A stretch of DNA of 64,000 nt, taken from contig JAOTON010001699.1 of the NCBI GenBank assembly GCA_034440635.1, positions 1 to 64,000 on the forward strand, read 5' to 3'. Of the stretch, positions 47,255 to 59,480 are shown piece after piece. The position numbers and the translations under genes were made by a program. The DNA is from Lepas anatifera (taxonomy: Eukaryota > Arthropoda > Thecostraca > Lepadidae). Positions within the stretch are counted from its first letter, which is position 1, and each line of letters begins with the position of its first letter. The notes beneath the pieces were generated by a model that did no database searches, was not told the origin of the DNA, and was given only the letters and a program-made list of their open reading frames with translations.

Positions 47255-49470
47255 CGAACTGATGTCCTGGATCCGCCTATGCTTGAGCTCCTTACCCCAA
47301 CCCCTTACATATGTCCTGGATCTGCCTATGCTCGAACTCCGTAGCCCCACCTCTATACTGCCCTGGACCCGCCTATGCTTGAACTCCTTAGCCCTTACCC
47401 CTAATGATGTCCTGGATCCGCCTATGCTCGAGCTCCCGAGCCCCACCCACGTACTGATGTCCTGAATCCGCTTATGCTCGAGCTCCTTAGCCCCACTCCC
47501 GTACTGATGTCCAGGATCCGCTTATGTTTTAACTCTTTAGCCCCTACCTGTTTTAACTCTTTAGCCTCTTGATGTCCTGGATCCGCTTATGCTCGAGCTC
47601 CTTAGCCCCACCCCCGTACTGATGTCTTTGATCCGCCTATACTCGAGCCCCTTAGCCCCGGCCCCGTACTGATGTCCTGGATCCGCCTCTGCTCGAGCTC
47701 CTTAGCCCGACACCCATACTGATGTCCTGGATCCGCCTATGCTCGAGCTCCTTAGCCCCATCTCCGTACAGATGTCCTGGATCCGCCTATGCTGGATCTC
47801 CTTAGCCCCATCCCCGTACCGATATGCTGGATCCGCCTATGCTCAAACCCCTTAGCCTCTAACCCCGTACTGATATCCTGGCTCCGCTTATGCTCGAGCT
47901 CCTTAGCCCCACCCCCGTACTGATGTCCTGGATCCGCCTATGCCCGAACTCTTTAGCCCCTACCCCTCTGCTGATGTCCTGGATCCGCTTATGCTTGAGC
48001 TGCTTAGCCCCACCTCTGTACTGATGTCCTTTATCCGCCTATACTCGAACCCCTTAGCCCCACCCCCGTACTGATGCCTTGGATCCGCCTCTGCTCGAGC
48101 TCCTTAGCCCCACACCCATACTGATGTCCTGGATCCGCCTATACTCCAGCCCTTTAGCCCCACCCCCGTACAGATGTCCTGGATCCACCTATGCTCGATC
48201 TCCTTAGCCCCACCCCCGTACTGATGTCCTGGATCCGCCTTTACTCAGGCTCCGGAGCCACACCCCTGCACTGATGTCCTGGATCCGCCTATGCTCGAGC
48301 TCCTTAGCCCCACCCCCGAACTGATGTCCTGGATCTGCCTATGCTCGAACTCCGTAGCCCCACCTCCGTACTGCCCTGGATTCGCCTATACTCAATTTCT
48401 TTATTCCCTACCACCCTACTAATGTCCTGGATCCGCCTATGCTGGAACGCCCGAGCCCCACCACCGTACTGATGTCCTGGATCCGCCTATGCTCGAGCTC
48501 CTTAGCCCCACCCCCGTACTGAGGCCTGGATCCGCCTTTGCTGGAGCTCCTTAGCCCCACCCCCGTACTGATGTCCTGGATCCGCCTATGCTCGAACTTC
48601 TTAGCCCCACCTCCGTACTGATGTCCTGGATCCGCATATGCTCGAACTCCTTAGCCCCTACCCCCTACTGATGTCCTGGATCCGCCTATGCTCGAGCTCC
48701 TTACCCCACCTTCTTCCTGATGTCTTGGATCCGCCTATGCTCGAACTCCGTAGCCCCTACCCCCCCCACTGATGTCCTGGATCCGCCTATGCTCGAGCTC
48801 CTTACCCCACCCCCTTACTGATGTCCTGGATCCGCCTGTGCTCGAACTTCGTAGCCCCACCTCTGTACTGCCCTGGATCCGCCTATGCTCGAACTACTTA
48901 GCCCCCCACCCCCTACTGATGTCCTGGATCCGACTATGCTCGAGCTCCCGAGCCCCACCCCATCAGCTGAATCCGCTTATGCTCGAGCTCCCGAGCCCCA
49001 CCCCATCAGCTGAATCCGCTTATGCTCGAGCTTCTTAGCCCCACCGCCGTACTGATGTCCTAGATCCGCCTCTGCTCGAGCTCTTTAGCCCCATCCCCGT
49101 ACTAATATCCTGGATCCGCCTATGCTCGAACTCCGTAGCCCCTACCCCCCTACTGATGTCCTGGATCCGCCTATTCTGGAACTCCCGAGTCTCACCCCGT
49201 ACTGATATCCTGATTCCGCTAATGCTCAGCTGCTTAGCCCCATCCCCGTACTAATGTCCTGGATACGCCTATGCTCTAACTCCCTAGCCCGACCCTCGTA
49301 CCGATGGCCTGGATCCGCCTATGCTCTAACTCCCTAGCCCCACCCTCGTACTGATGTCCTGGGTCCGCCTATGCTCGAACTCTTTAGCCCTTACCCCCAT
49401 GCTGATGTCCTGGATCCGCTTATGCTCGATCTCCTTACGCCCACACCAGTAACGCCCCACCTCCGTGCCC
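47255..49470 (+). repeat. About 50-bp satellite, array 2
   Basis: Same order of unit variants as array 1, offset by 4,265 bp. Confidence 0.95.
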
Positions 49471-49488
49471 CCCCCGCCCCCGAAACGA

Positions 49489-49757
49489 CATAGGCGGATC
49501 CAAGGGGAAAGGGGACAGGTGCCCCCCATAGAATCTTAGCGCCCCCTGAAATTGTCCCGGAAACCCCTGGAAAGTTCGATGGCACCCCCTGAAATGTCGT
49601 TTTCCCCGAGATGCAGGTATCGGGGTCTACTGATAGGTTTTAGCGCCTACTTGATAGGTTTTTCCGGCCAAAAGTGGCGTCCCTGGTGTAGATAGCGCCC
49701 ACCAGGAAGTTTCCCCTTCCACCTCGCCCCCGATAGGCAATCCTGGATCCGCGTATG
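49489..49757. mobile_element. CATAGGCGGATCC MITE, copy d
   Basis: Duplicate of copy c carried by unit 2. Confidence 0.9.
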
Positions 49758-51519
49758 GGAAGCGACATTTCAGGGAGCGTCATCGACCTTGAGAGGCGTG
49801 TCTTTACAATTTCAGAGGGCGCCGATGGTCGATTGGGGGTTGGGGAGGGGATGGGGGGAGAAGGGTGGGGGGGGGGCACCTAGCCTACTTATTCCCTGGA
49901 TCCACCCATGGTCCAAAAACAGAAACATAATACTCTTATTGTAAACTCAGACTTTTACGGTACTCTAATTACTTGTGATGCATTATGGGTAGTGTTGGGT
50001 ACTTTTTTACCAGACCATAAATAAACAGAAACGGCCGCGCCGATCGCCGGCGTTGCCGCGACGTGGACGCAGGGGTGACGCGTGGTGATTTGCTACAACG
50101 ATGCGTGGAGAAACGGCATGTTAGTAAAGGTAACTTGGTGTTTCATTGATATATATGCAGATGGAATGTCGACATATGTCTCTTACCTAGCTGCATGCAA
50201 AATTTCATTTCCCTCCAATGACTCTAACCACCCTAAACCCCGGTGTGAAGCAAAAATGAACTGATAAAATTACCACTTTGAAATGCATTTTACGGCTTAT
50301 AGCGCGGAAGCCGTAAGAGATAAGTGGGGGGTATCAGTGAGAAAAATGACGGCAACGAAGTTTTCTATCCAGCCGTGTTAAGTTCAATACCGTAGCTATC
50401 ATGGTCTGGAAACCAGGGGGCTGAGAATAAAAATTTTAAAAACTTATATTTTATTTTTGCCTATAAAATAAAAAGTTTCAGTCTGAAAGTTTTTATCTCT
50501 AAATATATAATAAAGGAGGCTATTCTCTCTTATTATCTGAAATGGGAACTAATTTTTATCAATTAGATCGGAAGATATAAGGGTTTGAATGATATTTTGG
50601 GAAATGCAGACCTTCACGGAATGGGCCAAAAAGGACCCTTAAATTTCCGTTTTTGTTTTGTTTCTGTGTTTGTGCAGTACTGCACAAACCGGCCTTTAAG
50701 TTGATATTTGACTCAGAACCTGAACTGCTGTAGCTTCAGATATTTCGAGCCTGTAGTTTAGACCATGAGTTTTATGCCAAATTTAGGGTGCAAAGTTTAA
50801 AAGCTAATTTAGAGCCCTAAATTTAAAGCTTTTTCTTTCCAACTTTTTGTGTGAACTACAAATTTCCCTGATGTAAAAGGGTGCAAGTTTGAAGAGTCTA
50901 GATGAATTAGCAAAAAATAGAAAAATAAAAGTTAAAAATCACATAATGCAAAATTCTGGGCAAAATTTTGAAAATTTTGAAAATTGACAACCGTGGTGCT
51001 TATTCATTTGGAAGTGCCTTCTATCCACAAAAGTTTTAGGTCTCTGATACCAGCGCTCAGAACAGACAACAACAACAACAACAGACCTCGGCCTGCGGCC
51101 TCGGCAGGTGCCGCTCTGGCGCAGGAGAAGCCGGTGACAATGTACGTTAGCCAAACAGTTCGATTGACAGGCGAGTTTTTTTCAGCAGTTTGATACTTAT
51201 AACAACGCAATGTTGGAGTTTTAGGTTTTGTGTTCTCATTATGGCTCCATTCAATCCCCTGTCTAGGCCCATGTTTTCCTAAATTAGCATGTCTCTGCAT
51301 ACTGCACCACGCTTGCCCTCTGTTCATATCATCAAAGAAATAAACACACGCATAATGTTTGTTTTGTTAAGCAAAGACTGGGCATGACGAGAAGAAAGGA
51401 GATACAATATAAAATATGATGGGTTTTCCGACGGTATTTCACCTATACCTGCAGATTTTCACCCAATTCAGCCTATTTGTTACCGAGTTATGCCCCAGCT
51501 CGAGACCTCAGCCCCACCA

Positions 51520-53505
51520 CCGAACTGATGTCCTGGATCCGCCTATGCTCGAGCTCCTTACCCCACCCCCTTACATATGTCCTGGATCTGCCTATGCTCG
51601 AACTCCGTAGCCCCACCTCTATACTGCCCTGGATCCGCCTATGCTTGAACTCCTTAGCCCCTACCCCTACTGATGTCCTGGATCCGCCTATGCTTGAGCT
51701 CCCGAGCCCCACCCACGTACTGATGTCCTGAACCCGCTTATGCTCGAGCTCCTTAGCCCCACCCCCGTACTGATGTCCTGGATCCGCTTATGTTTTAACT
51801 CTTTAGCCCCTACCTGTTTTAACTCTTTAGCCCCTTGATGTCCTGGATCCGCTTATGCTCGAGCTCCTTAGCCCCACCCCCGTACTGATGTCTTTGATCC
51901 GCCTATACTCGAGCCTCTTAGCCCCAGCCCCGTACTGACGTCCTGGATCCGCCTCTGCTCGAGCTCCTTAGCCCGACACCCATACTGATGTCCTGGATCC
52001 GCCTATGCTCGAGCTCCTTAGCCCCACCTCCGTACAGATGTCCTGGATCCGCCTATGCTGGATCTCCTTAGCCCAATCCCCGTACCGATATGCTGGATCC
52101 GCCTATGCTCAAACTCCTTAGCCTCTACCCCCGTACTGATATCCTGGCTTCGCTTATGCTCGAGCTCCTTAGCCCCACCCCCGTACTGATGTCCTGGATC
52201 CGCCTATGCTCGAACTCTTTAGCCCCTACCCCTGTGCTGATGTCCTGGATCCGCTTATGCTTGAGCTCCTTAGCCCCACCTCTGTACTGATGTCCTTTAT
52301 CCGCCTATACTCGAACCCCTTAGCCCCACCCCCGTACTGATGCCCTGGATCCGCCTCTGCTCGAGCTCCTTAGCCCCACACCCATACTGATGTCCTGGAT
52401 CCGCCTATGCTCCAGCTCTTTAGCCCCACCCCCGTACAGAGATCCTGGATCCACCTATGCTCGATCTCCTAAGCCCCACCCCCGTACTGATGTCCTGTAT
52501 CCGCCTCTACTTGAGCCCTGGAGCCACACCCCTGCACTGATGTCCTGGATCCGCCTATGCTCGAGCTCCTTAGCCCCACCCCCGAACTGATGTCCTGGAT
52601 CTGCCTATGCTCGAACTCCGTAGCCCCACCTCCGTACTGCCCTGGATTCGCCTATACTCGAACTCTTTAGCCCCTACCACCCTACTATTGTCCTGGATCC
52701 GCCTATGCTGGAACGCCCGAGCCCCACCACCGTACTGATGTCCTAGATCCGCCTATGCTCGAGCTCCTTAGCCCCACCCCCGTACTGAGGCCTGGATCCG
52801 CCTTTGCTGGAGCTCCTTAGCCCCACCCCCGTACTGATGTCCTAGATCCGCCTATGCTCGAACTTTTTAGCCCCACCTCCGTACTGATGTCCTGGATCCG
52901 CCTATGCTCGAACTCCTTAGCCCCTACCCCCTACTGATGTCCTGGATCCGCCTATGCTCGAGCTCCTTACCCCACCTTCTTACTGATGTCCTGGATCCGC
53001 CTATGCTCGAACTCCGTAGCCCCTACCCCCCCCCCCCCACTGATGTCCTGGATCCGCCTTTACTCGAGCTCCGGAAACACACCCCTGCACTGATGTCCTG
53101 GATCCGCCTATGCTCGGGCTCCTTAGCCCCACCCCCGAACTGATGTCCTGGATCTGGCTATGCTCGAACTCCGTAGCCCCACCTCCGTACTGCCCTGGAT
53201 TCGCCTATACTCGAACTCTTTAGCCCCTACCACCCGACTAATGTCCTGGATCCGCCTGTGCTGGAACGCCCGAGCCCCACCACCGTACTGATGTCCTAGA
53301 TCCGCCTATGCTCGAGCTCCCGAGCCCCACCCCCGTACTGATCAGCTGAATCCGCCTATGCTCTAACTCCCTAGCCCCACCCTCGTACTGATGTCCTGGG
53401 TCTGCCTATGCTCGAACTCTTTAGCCCCTACCCCCATGCTGATGTCCTGGATCCGCTTATGCTCGAGCTCCTTACCCCCACACCCGTAACGACCCCACCT
53501 CCGTG
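51520..53505 (+). repeat. About 50-bp satellite, array 3
   Basis: Same unit family, with block-level deletions and some rearranged order near 53,040-53,340 relative to arrays 1 and 2. Confidence 0.94.
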
Positions 53506-53518
53506 CCCCCCGAAACGA

Positions 53519-53786
53519 CATAGGCGGATCCAAGGGGGAAAGGGGACAGGTGCCCCCATAGAATCTTATCGCCCCCTGAAATTGTCCCGGAAACCCCTGG
53601 AAAGTTCGATGGCACCCCCTGAAATGTCGTTTTCCCCGAGATGCAGGTATCGGGGTCTAGTGATAGGTTTTAGCGCCTACTTGATAGGTTTTCCGGCCAA
53701 AAGTGGCGTCCCTGGTGTAGATAGCGCCCACCAGGAAATTTCCCCTTCCACCTCGCTCCCGATAGGCAATCCTTGATCCGCGTATG
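53519..53786. mobile_element. CATAGGCGGATCC MITE, copy e
   Basis: Same MITE as copies c and d, with minor changes (ccttgatccgcgtatg at the right end). Confidence 0.9.
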
Positions 53787-55519
53787 GGAAGCGACATTTC
53801 AGGGAGCGTCATCGACCTTGAAAGGCGTGTCTTTACAATTTCAGAGGTCGCCGATGGTCGATTGGGGGTTGGGGGAGGGGGATGGGGGGAGAAGGGTGAG
53901 GGGGGGCACCTAGCCTACTTATTCTCTGGATCCACCCATGGTCCAAAAACAGAAACAAAATACTCTTATTGTAAACTCGGACTTCTACGGTAATCTAATT
54001 ACTTGTGATGCATTATGGGTAGTGTTCGGTACTTTTTTACCAGACCATAAATAAACAGAAACGGCCGCGCCGATCGCCGGCGTTGCCGCGGCGTCGACGC
54101 AGGGGTGACGCGTGGTGATTTGCTACAACGTTGCGTGGAGAAACGGCATGTTTGTAAAGGTAACTTGGTGTTTCATTGATATCTATGCAGATGGAATGTC
54201 GACATATGTCTCTTAGCTAGCTGCATGCAAAATTTCATTTCCCTCCAATGACTAACCACCCTAAACCCCGGTGTGAAGCAAAAAGGAACTGATAAAATTA
54301 CCACTTTGAAATGTACTTTACGGCTTATGGCGCGGAAGCCGTAAGAGATAAGTGGGGGTATGAGTGAGAAAAATGACGGCAACGAAGTTTTCTATCCAGC
54401 CGTGTTAAGTTCAATACCGTAGCTATCATGGTCTGGAAACCAGGGGGCTGAGAATAAAAATTTTAAAAACTTATATTTTATTTTTGCCTATAAAATAAAA
54501 AGTTTCAGTCTGAAAGTTTTTATCTCTAAATATATAATAAAGGAGGCTATTCTCTCTTATTATCTGAAATGGGAACTTATTTTTATCAATTAGATCGGAA
54601 GATATAAGCGTTTGAATGATATTTTGGGAAATGCAGACCTTCACGGAATGGGCCAAAAAGAACCCTTAAATTTCCGTTTTTGTTTTGTTTCTGTGTTTGT
54701 GCAGTACTGCACAAACCGGCCTTTAAGTTGATATTTGACTCAGAACCTGAACTGCTGTAGCTTCAGATATTTCGAGCCTGTAGTTTAGACTATGAGTTTT
54801 ATGCCAAATTTAGGGTGCAAAGTTTAAAAGCTAATTTGGAGCCTTAAATTTATAACTTTTTCTTTCAAATTTTTGTGTGACCTACAAATTTCCCTGATGT
54901 AAAAGGGTGCAAGTTTGAAGAGTCTAGATGAATTAGCAAAAAATAGAAAAATAAAAGTTAAAAATCACATAATGCAAAATTCTGGGCAAAATTTTGAAAA
55001 TTTTGAAAATTGACAACCGTGGTGCTTATTCATTTGGAAGTGCCTTCTATCCACAAAAGTTTTAGGTCTCTGATACCAGCGCTAAGAACAGACAACAACA
55101 AACTACCTCGGCCTGCGGCCTCGGCAGGTGCCGCTCCGGCGCAGGAGAAGCCGGTGACAATGTACGTTAGCCAAACAGTCCGATTGACAGGCGAGTGTTT
55201 TCAGCAGTTTGATACTTATAACAACGCAACGTTGGAGTTTTAGGTTTTGTGTTCTCATTATGGCTCCATTCCCTGTGTAAGCCCATGTTTTCCTACATTA
55301 GCATGTCTCTGCACACTGCGTCACGTTTGCCCTCTGTTCATGTCATCAAATAGATAAACACACGTATAATGGTTGTTTTGTTAAGTAAAGACTGGGCATG
55401 ACCAGACAAAAGGAGATACAATATAAAATATGATGGGTTGCCGACCGTATTTCACCTATACCTGCAGATTTTCACCCAATTCAGCCAATTTGTTAACGAG
55501 TTATCTTCGGTTACCCTAC

Positions 55520-56090
55520 TCCCAGTCCGCATGCGCAGTAACGTCTGCAGTGAATGGGAGCAAAGATACCGTTATAGTTGACTGAAGCATGTTAATAGGC
55601 CGTTTGTTTGTCTCCTGGTCTAAATGATCCCTTAGAGCGTATTATTCCTTAGAATTCCTACTGCACATTCGCATAATAGTGCAGCGTCATAATGCCATCA
55701 ATTAGGATAAGCAGATGCTATTCTGCTTTTACTCGCAAAAATTTGAGCGAAATCGGTCTATTGGCTCCCGAGATAGCCTCCATGACCATAAGTTCTAATG
55801 CGCATGCGCACTAACCTTTTTGTTACCAAGGGTGACAAAACATTCATGCTAACTTTAAGCACGTTGGCTTTCCCTCTGTTCAGGTCCTCCTCTGAAATAT
55901 CCTCGCCTTTAGGCTTATTTTCATAATTTCTGCTGCGCATGCGCAGAGCAGTGCAGCTTCAATGACATTTTTGACTTACATTTCGTGATATTCTTCTGTT
56001 CACAAAATTTCAAGAAAATCGACCCGTAGGTTGCCGAGATAGCCTCTGTTACCATTAGTTCCAGTGCGCATGCGCAGTGACCTTTGTTGA
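55520..56090. promoter_or_regulatory. Cluster of GCGCATGCGC palindromes, set 1
   Basis: Palindromic motifs at about 55,529 (cgcatgcgcagt), 55,800 (atgcgcatgcgcac), 55,935 (ctgcgcatgcgcagag) and 56,065 (gtgcgcatgcgcagtg), spaced about 130-270 bp. The core equals the consensus bound by NRF1 (GCGCATGCGC). Whether it is bound is not known; it could also just be a repeat motif. Confidence 0.5.
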
Positions 56091-57624
56091 CCTGAATACC
56101 ACATTCGAAATCTGCATGGTCGATTGCCTCTCATTGATATTGTTCGGTAATTTGGTACGGAGTGCAACGAAATCTTCAATCTTTCATATGCTTATATACA
56201 TACATGGTGGCTATTCAAATGGTGGTAGATACAACGGGCGGAGCTTGGGACTGAACTCCCCCCCCAATGTCAGAATATCTATGGTTAATACAAACACAGA
56301 AGCTGTTCCGAGGCAATGGCGGGGAAGGCTCCAGTCCCGTACCAGCCCCCATCCTCACTGCTCCCCCGTCCGAAATGTTTCCCATGAGCTATCTCAGCAC
56401 GCCTCTGGACCCTGCTACCGTTCCCTAGATACCTGAGGGCATCACTGCTCACTTCCTCGGATCTCTAAACACGCCTCGGCACCATCTGCCCTCTAGTCAA
56501 GGTCCCGTCCGCCCCGACCGGCTAGCCACCCGCTGTATGCACTCGGATAAAAATGTTATGCCTTTCTTGCACGCATTTACCGGCTGCAGCCTACTGCCGC
56601 AGCACAGAAGGTCCATGTAAGAAGGGCAGAATGACGTCACTACTGCTGCGGGAAAAATGAGACCGAAGTATTTTGCCCCTCAGTGGCGAACTAGTCGTCG
56701 GAGCGTCATGAAACAAAAACGGCAGAGCTCATAATTTCCCATACTAAAAGTTTAGAGAGAGCCATATATCTCAGTTGAGCATAAAGGCACTTTATCACGT
56801 GATGAAGCTATTACAACCTATGAAAACCGCATCAAATTCAGTCTTTATCATCATATAGATCAAAACCTATGAGAGACGCGCGGGTATGGTCAGGCAGACG
56901 GTTGTAGAACTTGAGCCGGGCTTTTTTTGGTACCAATTTCGAAAAGAAAATTTGGAAATATGTAGTCCTAAATTCCCAAGAAAACAAAAAAATAATGTAT
57001 TTTTTGCAGAAAAATATTTCCCATTAACTCAGAAATTTGCATTTAGAATATGTTGTTGTAGTGACAATACCCATCTCAACAAAGAAAACTGCGTTCAAAA
57101 ATGTCCAGAATTTGGAAAGTTATATGGTTTTAAAGTTTTAGGCTATAATTGCAATGTTTTGGAAAAAGGGCCAAAACTGACCTTCAAAATTATGCTTTTG
57201 GTTCAGTTTAGTGTCTATGCAGTAATGCATAGTCCATTCTGTCTGTAAAAATCCAGTTTGGAACACCTAGCATCATATCTTCAGATATTTCGAACTTATA
57301 ACTTTGGTAATGCATTTCACTTCATGTTGGAGGTAAAAGTTTAAAAAAAATCATTTTGGAAGTACAAATTTGGACTTTTTGCTTCAAACTTTGAGCAACG
57401 ACTGGTAATTGATTGTGTGTAAAAGAGTGTAAGTTTGAGAGCTGTAGACTAAAAATAAAAAATAGAAAAATAAAAGTTTATAAAAATATAATCCAAAATT
57501 TTGGAAAGTTTTTGCAAAATTCGAAAATCTGCAGCCGTCGGGATTTTTTATGGGTTCCTGCCTTTCATCCCTGCAAGTTTCAAGTATCTGATACCAGTCC
57601 TCAGAACAGACAACAACTACTACT

Positions 57625-58103
57625 ACTACTACTACGGACAACAGAGAACGAAAAACTGTCAGTATAGAAGCCGTTTCTCACTTCGTTCGTCACCGGCTTC
57701 TGACAGACAACAACAACGACGACGACGAGACCGGAAAAACTGTCAGAATAGAAGCCGTTTCTTACTTCGTTCGTCACCGGCTTCTGACAACCACGACGAG
57801 ACCGGAAAAACTGTCAGAATAGAAGCCGTTTCTTACTTCGTTCGTCACCGGCTTCTGACAACAACAACAACAGACAACGACGACGAGACCGGAAAAACTG
57901 TCAGAATAGAAGCCGTTTCTTACTTCGTTCGTCACCGGCTTCTGACAACAACGACGACGACGAGACCGGAAAAACTGTCAGAATAGAAGCCGTTTCTTAC
58001 TTCGTTCGTCACCGGCTTCTGACTACTACTACGGACAACAGAGAACGAAAAACTGTCAGTATAGAAGCCGTTTCTCACTTCGTTCGTCACCGGCTTCTGA
58101 CAA
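57625..58103 (+). repeat. Minisatellite of about 73-87 bp units with built-in hairpin
   Basis: Six units, each aaaaactgtcagWatagaag, ccgtttctYacttcgttcgt, caccggcttctgac, plus a variable (aac/gac/tac)n spacer. gaagccg...cggcttc can form a hairpin. The first and last units share the same subtype (gtcagtatagaag, ttctcac, tactactacggacaacagag), with four inner units of a second subtype between them. Confidence 0.93.
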
Positions 58104-59330
58104 CCTCGGCCTGCAGCCTCGGCAGGTGCCGCTCCGGCGCAGGAGAAGCCGGTGACAATGTACGTTAGGCAAGCAGTTCGATTGACAGGCGAGTGTTTTC
58201 AGCAGTATGATACATATACTAACGCGATGTTGGGACTTGAGGTCTAATGTTCTCATTCTGACTACATTCAGTCCCATGTGTAAGTCCATGTTTTCCTAAA
58301 CTAACATTTCTCTGCACACTGCGCCACGTTTGTCGTCTGTTCATGTCATCACATAAATAATCACACGTATAAAGTTTGGTTTGTTAAGTAAAGACTGGCT
58401 ATGCCCAGAAGAAAGGAGATACAATATAAAATATTATGGGTTTGCCGACCATATTTCACCTACACCTGGAGATCTTCACACAATTCAGCCTATTTGTTGC
58501 CGAGTAGCTTCGGTTATGCTAAGTCCCAGTCCGCATGCGCAGTAAAGTCTGCAGTGAATGAGAGCGAAGATACCGTTATAATTGACTGAAGCATGTTGGT
58601 ATGTCGTTTGTTTGTCTCCTGAACTAAACTATCCCTTATAGCCTAATATTCCTTAGAATTCATACTGAGCATGCGCAGCACAATGCAATGTCATAATTCC
58701 GTGAATTGGGATTAGCAGATAGTATTCTGCTATTACTCTCAAATTTTTAGCCCAATCGGTCGATTGGCTCCCGAGATAGCCTCCCTGACCATAAGTTCTA
58801 ATGCGCATGCGCACTTACCTTTGTAGTAAGCAAGGGTGTCAAAACTTTCATACTAAATTTAAGCATGTTCGCTCTCCTCTGTCCATGTCCTCTTCTGAAA
58901 TATCCTCACCTTTAAGGCTTATCTTTAAGATTTGTACTGCGCATGCGCAGGGCAGTGCAGCTTCACTATGACATTATTTGTGGTTTTCACTCCGTGTCAT
59001 TTTCTTGTTCACAAAATTTCAAAAAAATCGACTCGTAGGTTGCCGGGATAGCCTCTGTTACCATTAGTTCCACTGCGCATGCGCAGTGACCTTTCATTGA
59101 CCTGAAGACCGGATTCAAAATCTGCATGACCGATTTCCTCTCATTAATATTGTTCCACAATATGGAATAGAGTGCAACGAGATTTATATATTATTTACAT
59201 GTCTAAATACGATAGCGGATACAAGGGGCGAGGCTAGTGGGCTTAAGTCCCCCCATGTGAAAATGCCTAGAGCTATAGCATGAGCAAAGGATGTTTGAAG
59301 GCAATGGCAGAGAGGCTGGAGCTAAAAGGT
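58104..59330 (+). repeat. Modular tandem unit 5 (partial)
   Basis: Parallels the first ~1.2 kb of unit 4: the 5' cassette (with cctgcagcc for cctgcggcc), then the second palindrome cluster, and ends near 59,330 without a 3' cassette. Confidence 0.85.
58530..59090. promoter_or_regulatory. Cluster of GCGCATGCGC palindromes, set 2
   Basis: Paralogous to set 1: about 58,532, 58,670 (gagcatgcgcag), 58,803, 58,938 and 59,072. The palindromes are kept while the sequence between them has drifted. Confidence 0.5.
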
Positions 59331-59334
59331 GAAT

Positions 59335-59480
59335 TCAGGGTAGCGGGGGGGATAGGAGGCACGTGCACCCCCCTTTGGTCGATCCTCAGCACCCCATGAA
59401 ATGGCCACGGCGCCCCTCAAACATTCGATGGCACCCCTGAAATGTCACTTCCATGCAAATATCGCAGTACATCACGTTTG
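59335..59480. mobile_element. CATAGGCGGATCC-family MITE relic
   Basis: Shares ggcacgtgcaccccccttt, gcgcccctcaaacattcgat, ggcacccctgaaatgtc and atgcaaatatcgcag with the interiors of copies a-e. Termini are worn or missing. Confidence 0.7.

Larger units (their letters stand above)
46821..51085 (+). repeat. Modular tandem unit 2 (4,265 bp)
   Basis: Nearly identical to unit 1 throughout; I see only scattered single-base changes such as agccattacccc/agcccttacccc and gaccccgtac/ggccccgtac. Either a very recent duplication or ongoing homogenisation. An assembly artefact cannot be ruled out from sequence alone. Confidence 0.95.
51086..55105 (+). repeat. Modular tandem unit 3 (4,020 bp)
   Basis: Same plan as units 1-2 but more diverged, and about 245 bp shorter in the satellite. 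The final AAC run is short (acagacaacaacaaactac). Confidence 0.93.
55106..58103 (+). repeat. Modular tandem unit 4 (2,998 bp), different middle
   Basis: Keeps the 5' cassette to about 55,500 (ctgcagattttcacccaatt, cagcc) and a diverged 3' cassette from about 57,190 (tttagtgtctatgcagtaatgc; ttcagatatttcga; cagataccag-type end at about 57,590). The satellite and MITE are absent. The middle instead holds GCGCATGCGC palindromes and unassigned DNA (56,100-57,180). A minisatellite is added at its right end. Confidence 0.88.

Noticed and set aside
42946..53143. Leu/Ser/Pro-rich frames such as MSWIRLCSSSL repeats
   Set aside because: Readings of the ~50-bp satellite, repeated in the three arrays.
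42556..59330. LTR retrotransposon array
   Set aside because: The repeated cassettes lack TG...CA ends, primer-binding sites and gag-pol sequence.
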